Shown one piece after another: positions 1-15,200 of a stretch of 64,000 bases of DNA. Location: the NCBI GenBank assembly GCA_017506865.1, contig JAFCMP010000279.1, positions 186,001 through 250,000 on the forward strand. The letters are read 5' to 3'. This DNA comes from Tribonema minus (Eukaryota; Sar; Xanthophyceae; Tribonematales; Tribonemataceae). The notes beneath the pieces are model-generated. The model searched no databases and was not told where the DNA came from. It saw nothing but the letters and a program-made list of their open reading frames with translations. Every line of letters starts with the position of its first letter. The first letter of the stretch is position 1. Made by a program: the position numbers and the translations under genes.

Positions 1-47
1 TGCGAGAATCAGTACACAGCTTCACACGTGCTCACAGGAACTCTCAC

Positions 48-240
48 CTTGTTGTGGCCCAGATTCAGGTGATTGAGCAGTATCAGAGCTCCAACCTCAT
101 CTGGAACTGCAAGCATCCTGTTGCATGATGCATCTAAATGGCGAATCTTTTTGCAGCAGCCCACATCCGGTGGCAATGATTGCAGCTGGTTGGAGGAGAT
201 ATCGAGCCATTGAAGAGCTGTCCACTGGCCCATCTTATGA
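48..240 (-). CDS. LRR exon (lowest-coordinate exon in window)
   Basis: Reads WLDISSNQLQSLP and HLDASCNRMLAVP, two leucine-rich repeats. Acceptor GCAG precedes it and donor GTGAGAG follows AACAAG. Its starting phase does not fit the 1.7-kb exon, so an exon between them is unrecognised. Confidence 0.75.
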
Positions 241-3200
241 CTGCAGCCAGCAAGCATAGGGACAAAATGCAGGCGACCACAATTACTTTGAAGAGTCTAG
301 ACTAATCATCTTTGCAGCATGATCACTGCCACGTGCAAGTGGTACGTATGGACTTGTATTTATAAAGGCCCAAGGGAGGCCGGGTTGCCTATGCAATCGA
401 AAAGCTTGCGTCAACGCAGCAGCCTAGTCTGCGCTGTGCCCTAGGAGTTTGGATACCGGCGCCGCAACACAGCCCAGCATTCGCGCTCCACGTGTGTATG
501 CCATGACGCGCTCCGCCAACTCCCGGTGGTACATGTCCCTTGGGGCAAGGCAAGCGTGGTTGTGCCAACATGCACATACTGCAAGTGCTAGTGAGCGGTC
601 ACACGTGTAAGCATGGGACATGCCTATCACCACCGGTGCTTCGTGTCAGCAGTTCTTGGCTCTACTGGTTTAGTAAGTGCTGTAAAATCAGAATGCCACA
701 CAATAGTCAGGTGCTTTGTTCCACCCAACCTTGTGGCTGGTACTTCCAAGTGTAACCAAAAAGCCAGCTTTCCACAACATTTGACAACAAGCAGCTCTGG
801 TCGACTTCCTTCTCCGGTGATGTCCGATGACCTGCCAAGCTGGCAATTGCAGGTGCACGGCCAAGTACAGGCATCGCATGTTGCACACACAGACTAGAAG
901 CTGGCCTGTTGTTGAAATCTCTGTTGACCTGTTACAAGTGCCAACGCAGTTCTGCCGAGTGGATTACTGCTGTGCATGAACTCAGGACGCACACTTTGAA
1001 TATGGCCATTTGCAATCATGAAAACATGAAAACCCAGTGTTTGTGTATACAGCTGCTGCCCTCAAAGCTGGTGAAGCTTGCCTGACTTGCTGTATTTGAT
1101 TGGCGCGTACATCCAGCTCCACCAAAGCCGTCCAACCGGCCACCATCATTGTCAGCTGCGTCAGACAGTTCTGTGTGCGAGACCATGACAGCAGAGCATC
1201 AAGTTATCTGGTTGTACCCCTCGGTAATCTCCCTTGAGCCTTGGCAATTCACACCATCACGCGCACTTCTTGACATCACATGTCTGGCAGTCAATGTCAG
1301 GTAATAGTGTACTCAATATATGCCAACTCAGATTACCTCAATCAGGGATGTCAATGTCAAGGAGAGATGTCAATTGTCAAGCAGGGATGCCACCCTGGCC
1401 ACAGGGACTCATCAAACACGAGTCGTCGAGACGCACTTCACCATGCTGCGCATACGCACATGCTGCCGGCCGACAGGGGCATGCTAATCATGTCCGTTCT
1501 GCCGAAACACCATGGTTGATCACACCAGAAGCTGGCTTGCTGCTTTTTCAAGCTTTTACAGCCCACACAATCTTTTACTGAACGGCATATATGGCTAACG
1601 TTAACACTTCTTCAAGAAGATGGTATATTCATAAATGCGTATTGAAGCCATGAAAAGACCCAGGTGAGGATCGCAAAGCTGCGTACTTCAGGTATGACAG
1701 CATGCTCTTACCTGAGCTAGGTGCAGCACCTGAAGGTTGCAGAGAGCGCTCATTGATTCTGGAAGTGCGGAGAGCACATTCCCACCAGCCTCTAGACATT
1801 TTAAGCTGCACAGGTTGCCCATCTCAATCGGAAGCTGCTGCAGCCTGTTGTGCTGTATATCCAGATTTGTAAGGCTCGTCAGAACGCTGCGGCAATGTGT
1901 ACAACATGCGTGGCGGTGCGGCTGGTTAGTACCTTGGCCGCGGAGAAGTCATTGGACTGATCACTGAATTTCACGAGGTGTCACATCAGGCCAGTGAAGC
2001 CCTCTATGACAGAGATGGACATGTCATGGCCATGAATTCAATCAGCAAAACTCACCAGCTTGACTCAACAGCAGTACTTCAATGCATGGTAGATATTTCT
2101 GGCAATTTTCGAATTTCGCAACATTGAATGATTTTATGTTGATACCCCTCACCAAATACAGACAGCCACAAATTGTTGCGTTGGCACGTGCACTTGCCTG
2201 ATCTCCTCCGGCAACTCGCGCAGACAGTTGTAAGCCAGGTTGAGGACCTCACACTTTGACCAGCCTTCAATTGTAGACGGCAGAGCTTCGAGCTGGTTGC
2301 TATGCAGAGACACCACTCTCAGCAGGGCTAGGTTTCCAATTGACTGGGGCAGGTCGGTCAAGCTGTTTCTGCCCAATTCTAGCCGTTCAAGCTTCAGCAG
2401 GTGGCCAATGCTCTCTGGGATCTGCACTCATTTGACAGAGCAAACAGCAAGTCTTCAGCATGCAGGACATCATGATGCATGACACAAAGCATGCCAAGAT
2501 GATGAATATGCACAACCTGGTGAATGCATTGCTTCAAGACCTGCAGCACGTGGCCGGCGGCGCCGCGCTGACGCCACTGGGCGGCATCTGCATGCAAAGT
2601 TTGATGAGTTTCAGATGAGTTGAGGCTGTAGACTTCGCGGTGTGCTGGTTGTGCGGCAAGAGCCCTGGCGTAATGCGTAGTTTGTCCGAAGGCTGTACAG
2701 CAGCAGCCAGGGGTAATGCATGGTACTTATGTACTGATGTCATCACAGAATACACACACACTACATATACATGTATGTGTTGCATTGTGATGTACCTGCA
2801 TTGCAATTGTAGTTGCGGCAGGCCAGAACTACAAGAGACGGCGTTTGTGGCAAATGCGAAGGGACAAAATCAGAAACGTGGATAAATGTCCCCCATCTAG
2901 ATGTCATGCCAGGCCCAAGTCCGCTGTGTGTGGGATCTTGTTCAGAGGGGGGTCTTGTACAGCGTATGGACGACCTGTCTGACATGATGGTGTCTCATTG
3001 CAGTCACACATAACATTGTGAGCAAGCTTGAGGATGCTACCGATAACACGTCAGATGTAGTTAGCTGCGGCTATCACAACTCTTGCACTAGCATGTAAAA
3101 AGCAGACAGCTCGACAGCTCCATGGCTATTGCAGCACCTGTGCTAGCAGCCCATCGTAGATACTTCCGCAGCTGCTGCTGCAGCCCTCCTGTAGCAGCAC

Positions 3201-6200
3201 CTGTCTGGACTTTCAGCAATAGCTTGAGAGGCTGCAATTGGCCCCATCTTGCACTGCAGAGCCTGTTTATCCCCGCCCACACCCACTGCAGGCCCTGCCT
3301 TCCATCTTATGCTGCAGTCACCTGGTCTTACCTGTAGAGGCATAACGTGCTGCACTAACAGGCATTACATGCGGCAAGCCAGGAGTTGTGGTACTAGAGT
3401 ATGTGACGAGCTGGGGTCTTGTACGGTGGGAGGAGGGGTGCTGTGCCATGTGACTTACGGCAGCGCTTGACAGTACTTGTGCATGTCTGAGATGGTGAGC
3501 TTTTGTGAGTTTGCTCGTGCACTTGTACCTTGGTTAGCTCGTTCCCTTCAAGATAAAGTAGTTGAAGGGAAGGGAGGTACCCAAGCTCCTCTTCTGGCAG
3601 ACTGCGTAGCCTGTTACACCTCAGGTCAAGTGCACGCAGCGCAGCCATGTGGTAGAAGAAGCCATCCTGTTTTCAATATGCAAGTCAGCAGTGGAAGGAC
3701 AGAAAGCTTAAGCATGACATGACAAGAGGACGAGTGTATTCAACCTTGTGCTGCGTATTGCCGATATCACAGCGTTCGAAACCGCCAATTGGTGATCCGT
3801 GAGAGTGCAAAATGCTACTGCGCTTCAGCAAAAGCACTAGATGGACAACTCTGCAAAACATTCATGTACTCATAAGAAGAAGGGACAATGTCTGCTGTTG
3901 ATGTGATTTGACGCCTGATGTGCTTCTTGGCAGGCCATCAGACATTGTCTACATTAGATCTGCCGTCTTCCTCAAGCATCTAGTCTGCGCATCAGCCAGT
4001 ACATGATCAAATGCAGGACTCTGGTGTAGTTGCCATGATGCACATTCTTCATCTGCGAGTGGCTGAATGTGATGTCAGCAGGCATCAGATCAAAAGGGCA
4101 CTTCTAGTTAAAGGAGGCATACATCAGAATTGAAAGTACTCTGGCGCCATTATGTTGCTGACAAGGTCCTTGAGTGCACATGCAGCGCTCTTGTGCCGTT
4201 TCATGCTTGCTTGCATCCCTACCTCAATCTACAGGCGTCATGGCTATATATGTAGCATATTTACCACTTACAGTGGGAAGCCTTGTGAGCTTGTTGTGGG
4301 AGAAGTCACACAACACCACATCGGACAGCCGCTGGACAGCTTGCTTTTCCTTGTAGATCTGCTGTGGAATTTCCCTGTGGCTTTCATGTGCATGTAAGAT
4401 CTGGTCAAACTCCATCTGCCGTATCAGCGCCACTCTGTCCTTCTCCTTCTGTCTGAGGCCCAGCCTGGTGGCCTGGTCGTTCCGCTGCTTCATGCTGGCC
4501 TCCTCAGCAGCCAGCTTGTTCTGTGCACATCAATGCGAGAGGCAAGTGCTGGACTTCAGCTTCAGGGCCGGGCAATAACCCTCTGCAACGCCATCTAGAC
4601 TTTGATGAGACCTGGTGGCTGCCTAAGATCCACTGGTTTTCTGGCGATCATATCTATGGGTGGTTCCGCTTGTATGCAAATCATGTCTGGGCAACAGTCT
4701 GCAAAAGTATTATGACTTGTTTGAGGGCGTCAAGGTGTTGAAACAACAAGCAGACAGGGCGAGTGTCAAGAGTGATGTTGACATGGCCAATCAAGGGCAC
4801 GAAACCTTTTCTGCACAATGACCATGGGAGGGAGGCTTGTTGAAAGAGCCACCAGGCATGTTGGTGACATGTGTTCACATGTACATATACAAAGTCATCC
4901 CCCTACTCCTTGACCAGGCTACTGAAGTTGAGTGTCGCATGGAGGCCCTGGATGAGAGTTGACAACACACCATGTGTCGTCACAGGCAAGGTCAGGTCTG
5001 TGCAGTCCCCTGCCGATGAATGCATAGTGTGTCATGGTGTGCCATAAACGTGGTAAATGTGTGACGAAAGCATGCGCACCAGCAAGATTGTCCAATGGCG
5101 CAATAATGCGATGCGCATTAACGATGGAAAAAAAGCCGCCCAGCAAAAAACAGTGCTTAGTTCTGACTTCCTGCGCTGCTACCGGAACGCTTGGTAGCGT
5201 GGTATTCATTTACCTTATCAAAGGGCTTTGAGTAGACTCAATATACCCCTTCAGTTTGACAAATGCTTGCGGTACGATGCCCATGCGCATTCGCCAGTGT
5301 GACCTTTTTTTCTGACTTAATTGCGGTAAGTGTTGGACATGATGTACCTGTAAAATCTTCTGTTCATCTCTTTGCTTTGACCGCTCTTTCTGCTCTTTCA
5401 TAATCATCAACCTTCGCTCCCTGCGTCGATCGGCAGCAGCCTTCGCATCTGCCAGCCTGACAACGGTCAGAAGTTTCAGCAAGCAATGTAATCATCAGCA
5501 CAGCGCAGCAGCACACAGCAGTAGTAAAGCACCTTGCATGCTGCAAGCAGGGTGCAGCTCTCACAGTGTACTCTTACAAAGTTCCGACTGACGTGCGACA
5601 TTTCGGCTGGCATCATTTGATGAACATTAAGCATACATTTGATAAAAGGCACAAATGTAATAACTGCAACGTAAACTCAACAAATGGGATATATACAAGA
5701 TAGGAGAGAAAAGGCCCGTTTTATATCCCAGCGAGCTTTAGGTCTCTGTATGTGGACAATTTGTAGTGGAGTCAGCCATGATTGCTGCTGACAGGTGGCC
5801 ATAGAGCGAAAAAGCATAGGCGCGTAAATGTGGTTGGATCCCAGGATCAGAGAGGCAACTTTCATACCCCCTCCCGCTCCCCCTTTACCACGAAACGCGA
5901 TGCACATCTGGTCCACATGCAAAGCCACTGTGCCTCCTTTGAGGTAGACGGTGTCTGTGCTTTGGGCCTCTTGAATTTGCACAGAGCAGCTGCTAGCAGG
6001 ATCACACTGCTGACCCGTCAGCTGCGATATTGTGCAGCTGACTGTGAGCAATGCTGAGTTCCGGCAACATGTGCCAATTGTGAAACACAGATTCGAGCAA
6101 AGACGTGAACTGCTGGCTTGCTTTGCTCATGGTATATCAGGGTGGTTCACTGATGTCATACTCCGTTGAGAGCATGCTCTCATGCCTGACACATGACAGA

Positions 6201-9200
6201 GGCAGAAGCAAAGCCCGAGCCTGCAATGCACAAGGCATTGCTGATTACTGTGCCCGTTCAAGATGTTGTGGTGTGTGCATGCACTCTTCCTTTGAGCTCT
6301 TGCCTGTCTGGCGTGCATGAACAGTTCGCATCTTGGTTTTGTCTGGGGTGGCTAGTGCCATCAAAAGTTTGCGCGATGGACACTCATGTAAGCCCTTAGG
6401 CAGGGACGCATGCACAAATTGTTCTAGGGCATTCTATCTTGAGCTAATGTTGGTAGCAGTCTACTGGGTGTGGCGCATGTCATGCAACTTCAGGAATGTA
6501 GCCAGTGGACAAGACCAACACATAGTGCGAAGGCAAACTTGATGTCTTGGTTGGTTTGGTGGTTTTAATCAAACGCCATCCGTGCAGTTAACAAGTGGAC
6601 AGTAATGGTGCTGGCATCACTGTCAACAAGGCAGATAACAGCTCACTTGAGGCCCTGGCCAGAGTTGAGCTGCTGCTGCTTGCGCTTCTCCTCCCTCTTG
6701 AAGCGGGCCTGCTGGCGTACGCCTTCGATGCGTGAGCGTACGGATGACCACTCCTTCAACTCATCCGCATCTGCCTGCTCCACGGCTTCAATGAGCGCTG
6801 CCTGCATGAGCACATCCGCCCAACAGCAATTGTTAATGAGCACAGCAACACATGGCAACCAGCCACATACAGGCAGCGTGGTAGCTGAACAACATATTTC
6901 TTTACAGAGCACATCATCACAGAGTTTGATGTGTACTGATTTGCCGCATCCCGTACTTGGCATACTTTAAAGTGGTGGAATGTGCAAAGGTGGTAGGTAC
7001 ATGAGAGCGTAGCCACGATTCACAACCACAGTAATCAAATTTGACCGCATTGAGTGCCTCTCTACTGTAATGTGCGCAACAGGCCACTGCGATACTGTGC
7101 AGCTTCAGCTGTGGCATTGTACTCCGAGGTTTCATGATTATTTTTTGCGTCAATATTGCCAACAAGTTCCTGCCATGGTGGTCGCTTACACCCGTCATGT
7201 TGGTCGGCAGTCCAGATACCTACCATGTGAGGTAGCACTCCATCTGTCGCATCATGCACTGGGCTGAGATTCCAAGGCATACGCTAATCCATTTTGCCGT
7301 GTTTCATCGCACTTTACCGCACAGCAGTGGTGGAAGGCCCACTACATATATATACAGTCTGCATCATTTGTTGAAGGTCGCCACACCTTGTTGCGCTTGA
7401 CAGATCGAAACCCCGTTCTTATGGCATGGTCCAGCCCCCTCAGGCGTAGCTCTGCCTCCACATCCACCAGCTCCAGCCAGGCCTGCAGAGCACATGTCAA
7501 AATCAAAGCATGGTAGAAAACAGAATATAACAGGAAGGCCAGGTGAGCAGAAAAGCCTCATGAAGTATATGCAAGCATGTTTTTATTTATGGCGATTCGT
7601 AGCATTGTCATCGAGTGGCCTGACTGTCAGGTCCCACATGCAACACGCAAGCGCTGAAGCTGTCGTCATGGTGCGCGCAAGGCGTCACAGCATGGCAAGC
7701 AATTTCAGATCTACACCACCAACAGGTGCCATTCGCTCAACTGATCTTCACATTGAATCTGAAATGCCAAAGATTAGCTCGACAAAAACTTCCATCATGT
7801 TGGTGCTGCATGGCCTCATGTCCAGCAAGACAAAAGTCATGAAGCACGACAACTCAGCAGCTTACCTGCTTAAAGTGCTCATATGCCATCTCCCCATAGG
7901 GGCTTGGCAACATCTTGTTGTAGAGCGCCAAGAGGGCTACTTCATTAAGAGGGTCATGCGCTAGATCCGCATTACTTGCATCATTGCGCTTGGGTCGGCT
8001 ACCGCCCAGAACCATGGCCGCCTGTGTGGCACAACGCATGGGGACGTCAAATCAGCAATAAAATGTTCAAGCAGTTTTGTTGGCGCCTGATGACATGGAA
8101 CAGAATACATTCGGTGTGCCAGGACTACGGCAAACAGTGCTGTGCAAAGAGAAAGGGGTGGCACATCATTGCAGGAGGAGGTGTACACGAATTGGCAAAG
8201 TTCATGGGCTTCAAGCTTACCACACACTGAGTTGTTCATACTCTGAGGTGTTGTCTTGTGACAAGTCCATCAAGCTTCAGGGATTCAAGTGCGCACATCT
8301 CCTGTGCGACAAAGATAGACTTGTACATGCGTGAATAGATAGACTTGTACATGCGTGAATGCATTCCAGATGCAGTCATTGTCAATACTGCATCAAAGAA
8401 TTTGCGTAGTACAATTGAACTCCATCTCAAAACTGCAACCAGGTTTCATCCAATTACAGATTTCTAAATGCACGATGGCAAAAATGTAGACTAATACCCT
8501 GAATGATTCATTGCATGCACGACACAATCATACACCATTACATACCCTATAGCTGCTTTTGAGCTCATCTAAGCATCAGGGCAGTGTTCCCAGATGCTCC
8601 TGACCTAGCAGTCATGGCATTGGTGCTGTAGTACAAACATGCGTGCTACTGACCGCACAGGGCACAAATGTTGAACATGCAAAAACAGAACAGAGGCGTG
8701 TAATCCAGCACTTGACATGTCATGGCGGAACTCAAGTGCATCATCATCTTTGCACTGCAATTTAACCTCTACCTGTTGCGCCGTAATTTAATTTGCCTTC
8801 ATGTCTGTGGCTTATCATTGATAACATGCTTGACATATGAAGAAGAACGTGCTTGCCTGCTTGAACTCCTGGAAGCTGATGCTGCCGCTGCCATCCAGAT
8901 CAAACACCAGGAAGCTGTCAAATGGTGTCATGTGCTCCGATTTGTCAACCGCATCATGCATCATCAATGCCATCTGCACAAACATGACCACGTTGAGTTA
9001 AAGAGTCAAACGCTTCAATAATGGAGAGCTTCAGCTTTGGGTCACCACAACATTTTAGCCGTGCACGCAGAGTCGCAAGGTGTGTGCTGGCTGACAAGTC
9101 TGCATGGTGCTCACTCGTCACCACATCAGCATCACCCACACAAGACACTCATAGCAGCCATATAACAGCTCTGTGCCCATGCGTGAGATACCTAATTGAA

Positions 9201-12200
9201 ACGCTGATGCTCACATATTTGCTCAAGTGCACCACATGTGTATTCCTACACTCAATGCGTGTTGACGAGCTGCAAAACAGTCCACTGTTTAGCAATGAAA
9301 AAGATGCTGCAAATGATATCGTATGGCACAATGCCGAGAGGAGAAATGCAACGAAAGGCATGATTGCACCTATCTCGGCTGCACTGCATTGCCACTGTTC
9401 TGTTCAGATCACAGTCATAGAAGAACGGGGGCTCCAGTTAAGCACTCAAAAAGCGTTGCAACCACTCGAGAATGGTTTACAAAATCAGCTTTAGCTGTGC
9501 TGCGTATTCACCTCAAACTCAGTGAGTCCAATGCGTCCTGTTCCTTGCAGGTCACACTGTTGAAACAGTCGCAGGGCCCTGCTCTCCAGCACCACAATAT
9601 TCAGCTGGTCCAGACCCTGGATCAGATACATGTGCGAGTTGTGTGAGAAGTGTACTTGCACGCACTGCGGCGAGAACAAAACAAGATTGCGCATCAACCA
9701 TCGCAAGCCGTCAACAAATTGCTTGAAGGGTCGTGCTTGGATTGTTGCATTCTGCACACATGATGGCAGTGTGTCGTCCATGACGAGCTTCACTGGCCTT
9801 ACCGTAAGTGTACAAGTGACTCAGCATGATGTCCGGCATTTGGCACTGATGTCCGGCATTTGGCACTGACAGAACGTGCCAAATCAAACTTTCTCAAGTA
9901 TGACATGATGACCCATGTAAGACGTGTGACAACGCAATCTGCAAACACTTATTAGGAAGCTCAGCAACAGCGCTTCCAGTGTCAGTGGCTTGTCGCGTCT
10001 TTGCAGGGGAAGATGACAAATGCCTTCACCAGTTACAACGAAACGTAATGAACGATCTATTGCAGTCAAATCTTTGTACACAATGAAGCCTAACTTTCAT
10101 CTGTGCTGGTTCGTATGTATCAAACAAATGCCTTCACCAGTTACAACGAAACGTAATGAACGATCTATTGCAGTCAAATCTTTGTGCACAATGAAGCCTA
10201 ACTTTCATCTGTGCTGGTTCGTATGTATCAACAAGAACAACAATGTGACTTATCCAGTCAAGGGCACTCCCTGGCACCCAGTTTCACCGAATCACCAAAC
10301 CATCTCACAGCTCAGCAAGCGCATCTCCAAAAGGCACCACCAAAGCCATAGAGATGTGTACTTGCTTTGGTGTCCATGCACTTGCTTTCAGCTTTCAGTA
10401 GTTTCCCGATAAATCGAGCACCAAACAGCTGACATTTCGTTGGCCGTTTGTGGGCTAGATGCGTGGGTGAAGCCATGTCAATTTGTGCAAACACAGAGTC
10501 AATGAGACGTGGGAAGCATTGCAATGTTGCTACAAGGCGTTACAATAACTCATGGATGGGCAGAATGCACGCCACGCTTGGTGTTTAAGTTTTTGTTGCA
10601 CTTTGGCATTCTAAAGGAACATTACCTCTTTGAACTCCTCAAATGAGATGTCTTCATCTTGTGACTTCCGCTGCAACAACAGAATCGCACATTTGCATGA
10701 AGAGGGCACATGTGTCAGCGCCCTGACGCTCAGCGCAAGGCAAGATGTTATATCAGATGGTTCGTGTGCTGGACGCTGCTCAAGCCAATCACAGGGTGGA
10801 GGAGAAAAATCACGTGGAGCGGCTTTTCATGATGTGCCTGATGTGTTCATTGCCACCGAGCAAGAGCCAGCTGTTCAATGTAGGTGGGGTGTATTGGGAA
10901 GCCCATGGTGTTGCGCACTTGCAAGAAGAAAAAACATTCATTAACATGCATCGGTGTATGCAATGGCGAGACAAAATAATGTACGGTCACGCATATATCT
11001 GGCAGCATAGCGAAAAATAGCCTCAACGAGCCCTGCAGAGCAGACGATTTAGACTATATTGACATGTACTGCACATCTGTATCCTTACCAAAGCTTGCCA
11101 GGCCATTTTTGATGTACGCGCATACATCTTGACATCCCGCATCAGCTCCTTGTCGCTTTTCTTGGTTGCTGGAGCAGTGTCAGTTTTTGTTGCGTCGAAT
11201 CTTTGCACTCGGTCCTGTGGAGCATAATGACAGCCAAAGAAGTTTTGCTGAGCCAAATCAACGCTGAGCCAATCAAGCTGAACTGCGTGACCGAATTTCT
11301 TGTCATGAGCCATGAGTTTCTGGTGCACATCCACATCAGCTGTGTTTTGTCATCGGCCTGTTATTGGAACATTTTGACCTCACAGCACATCAGCACGGCA
11401 CTATCAGTCTCCTGTGTATGGGCCTTCTTTTGCAGCCAGCACCAGCATGATGTTCTTACCATCAGATCTGTCACGGAATTTCATTTGCTGTGTTGATGGT
11501 CGCCTCTGCACTTGAGAAAGTACGACAACTTTCTGTTTTTTCAGTAACTTCATTGCAGTAGCAAGTGGTGACATGGCCCCCTGCGTATGTGCACTAATGC
11601 TCGCCCGCATATGACTCCTGGGGATTGATGGATCTGCAGCAGATCTTTAAAAGCAAAATTTGCAAGTCGGCTTGCGTTGCATCACATCACGTACAAGCAT
11701 GGCAACACCTCAGAAGAACGCACTCACAGATAACAGTTGTCTAGGCCACACGGCAGTGGCAGAGAAGACATCAGAATTTATACAGAGGGCTTGTTCCACA
11801 AGAGGGAAAGGTACTGTAAGATTGGCGGTGGTTTGGGACTAAAATCAGCAATGTCGATGGTGCAAAGCTCTGCGCATTGCTGGCATTAAACAGCAAGCGA
11901 TGTACCCCTTCCCTCCATCTATCACACTTGGAGCTATGCATTTACACTTGATGTACTATCTGCAGCCTGATGTTGACATGAACTGGCCGTCGCAATCACG
12001 GCATCGTGTGCCCAAAACCCGCGTTTTTTGAGGTAGATGGTGCCACCATCCATGTACCAGCCTGGAACACACGCAGCATCTGCATTGGCAAAAGCTACTG
12101 TCAAGAAGGGCCTGATGGCACATTTCTTCCGCTGATGATTGATGATTGATAAGTGCTCAGTGTTGAAACTGCATCATCGGGCGTGCTCACCTTGTCATCT

Positions 12201-15200
12201 TGCATGCCAAGAGCTGCAGCAGCAGCCACCAGCGGCCGGCGTTGTTGCAGGAGCCTCGCGAAGCCAAGCACAACCGGCTCCTCTGTGACAGGAGCATCCT
12301 GTGCACGCTTGACGATCACTGCGCCGCAGTACTCGGATGCTGACGGCACGTGCAAGAGACTGAGCAGCAGAGAGCGCAAAGGTCGTACAGGTAGCCCATG
12401 ACACGACTGTTAGACATCAATGTTGCATAAATATGTAGCAACTCGCTAGGATGATGCCACAGGTCGAGTGGGAGACGATGACGTGCTGACACTTGCCGCA
12501 TAATCGTGCCAACATCTGATGATCAGTGGTATAAGCGATCATCAGAACTGTACTATCTAAACACCCGCAAGTCGAAATGAAGATTTTTTGCATAGTGGCA
12601 ACCCCTTCTTGCAGAAAAGTAAACTTGAGCAATGGTCTCTCGCTTTTTGCCGCTGATGCCAACAGGCAAGGGCAGCATGCCCTCCAACATTCATCGTGAC
12701 TGCAACCTGCGTTGTACAATCAAGCTGCATGCCTAATCATCAGTGCAGGGCAGCCAGTTGCCATTGTTGTAGGAGGTTAGTTGGCCTGCATCACAGCATA
12801 TGACATGCGGTCAAGCCACGGTGCTGGTCCGCACAGAGGAAGGATAGCACACAAAGCAATCAGAGGCATTAGGTGAGACCTGCGGTCTGGTGTTTGGTGC
12901 TGGAAGGACATGCACAAGCTGTGCCTACCTTTGATCAAAGCTGCCATAGGCTGGCGCCTGACAGATGGATCCATCCGATGAGCTGTCCATGAGCAGCAGG
13001 AAGCCCGTCTCCTCCAGATCGGCCATCCGCGCTTTTGGCTTCTTCTTTGTCAGGTAACTGTGTGCAAAGGCAGAGCGGTAGTTTCATCTATCAGTGATGA
13101 AACCCCCACATCAATTGGTGCATTGCTTGTCATGGTTGCTACAATGTTTGGCCCGTGTTGTGTTGTGTCACAAAGTTGAGGGAGCCTCAGCCCAGCTGAA
13201 GCAGTCAGAGGTGCCCGACAACTGATGTCTCTGAATACTGGAACTTCACGCACTTGCTTCTTGCAGTCAGGCTATCACACAACTTCAACAAGCCATAGCA
13301 TGTACTGTGTGAACCCAATGGTGTGAACCTAACACGCCATCAGTAGCTTCAAACATACTGCATGGACTATCACACAACTTCAACTACCATAGCATGTACT
13401 GTGTGAACCCAATGGTGTGAACCTGATACACCATCAGTACATAGCTTCAAACATACTTCAGAAGTGCACTGCATTGTCCAAATGCTACTGTATTTGAATC
13501 GAGTATACCTATCATCAAAAGCAGGCGCTACCAACTTGCTGGATAAGGTTGATATATGGCACCACGTTTAGATGTCACGATGGCACTTTCTTTCTGAAGC
13601 AAACTAGCTCCAGAGGGACACTATATATTCGTCAAGACTAAAGCTACGTTGAACGATGTAGGTCACGAGCTGCTTGGTTCACAAGTGGACTGCGTGACCG
13701 GACCGCTGACATTGGCTGTCGCAGCAGAATTCTGTGAATGCATACAACCTCCAACTCCAGCATGAGCAATGGTCGGGTGTCAAAGTGCGCGGCTAGCAGT
13801 AACTACGCAGTTCAACAAATGATGGAATGATGAACCAGATGGCAGTTTGTCATCATGGCACAGCCATTCTGAATTGGCAACTAAAAGTGGCAGTGAAGGA
13901 TGTTGCATCATACCATCATGTCATGCATAGTGACAGCAACCTTGTGGTGTTTCTTGCAGCGCGGCCAAATCAGACAATTGATCGTACCAACAACTCATTG
14001 ACCGCTCTCACCAGTACAGCTTTGGTGCCCACTGCTCAACTCCCACAGAGCCCGTGTCTGAAAGCGCCGCCTCCAATTGCTCCGCCAGATCTGCACCACT
14101 CCTGAGCGACAGCGTGCCTGTGCTGGAACCACCTGCTGCATTGGCCTCACTTTTTGTGCTGGCACTCTGCAGTGCCAGGTTCACAAAGGAGAGCTTGAGC
14201 ATGCTCCTCAGCTGACGAACTTCAACGGATCCAGTGACGATCAGTTCCTTATCTGGTTGCTGGTGCGGTGACAGGGGCACATCGCCAGCCTGGGCAGGTG
14301 TGTTGCCACGTGTTGCAGTCGCTGCACGCAGCTTCCGTAACTGTGCAGACAGTAGACACGCAAGGACATTAAACATTAGAAAGTATGACAGGAAGAGACT
14401 CAAGAGCTGAAGTAGCACGCGCTTTCAAGGTTAGAGTTCAGGCAATCCAAAGGTGCATGGCACAGCATAATCCTGGACAGGACTAGTTGCTAACTTCAGC
14501 GTGCATTAGCTCAGTGGTGCACCTCCAGAAGTGTGGACTGATCTAGCAGAAGCTTGAATGGCGCCGACGGTTGTGCAACTTCGGGGAACAGCAGTAATTG
14601 AGCCTGAATCATTGCAGCAAAAGACCCTGCTCTTCACCAGTACCTGTATCCCAGCGACCCCTTGGCCGTCAGAGTCGAAGTATCATTAGGGGCCTCAGTT
14701 GCGAGCTCTGGTATAGTTTGTGATCCTCGCTTGTATAAATCTAACACTGGTGAGGGTTGGCACAAAACATAGCTCAATGACCTTGTGATTTGGTTGCGAT
14801 GAGTATGCCGTATTCTCAATGAAGGGCAGCTGGTTTCAACATGCCTTCGACTCAACTGAGTGCTAATGACTACGTGAACCGCAACAGGTGAAGCGTCGCT
14901 ACAACACTTGCATTTGCTCATGCCGCAGAACCAGCTTGCTGGAAGCATACTGACACATTCGATGTACTATGTTGGGTAGCCTCTCACTAGAAGCTTGCTT
15001 ACAGGCTTCGTCAGCACCGCAACCAGCATCACCACCGCAACCGGCACGACCGCAGCAGCAGCAGGTGCTTGTTCGTTCACCACTGCTCATGCTGATAGTC
15101 TGGCGCTGCTGGTGCTCCTCTTACTGCTAATGATGCTTTGAGCAGCATGACTTGAGTGGTGATGGTTTGAAGCATTACTATGGTGATGATATGAAGCTTG

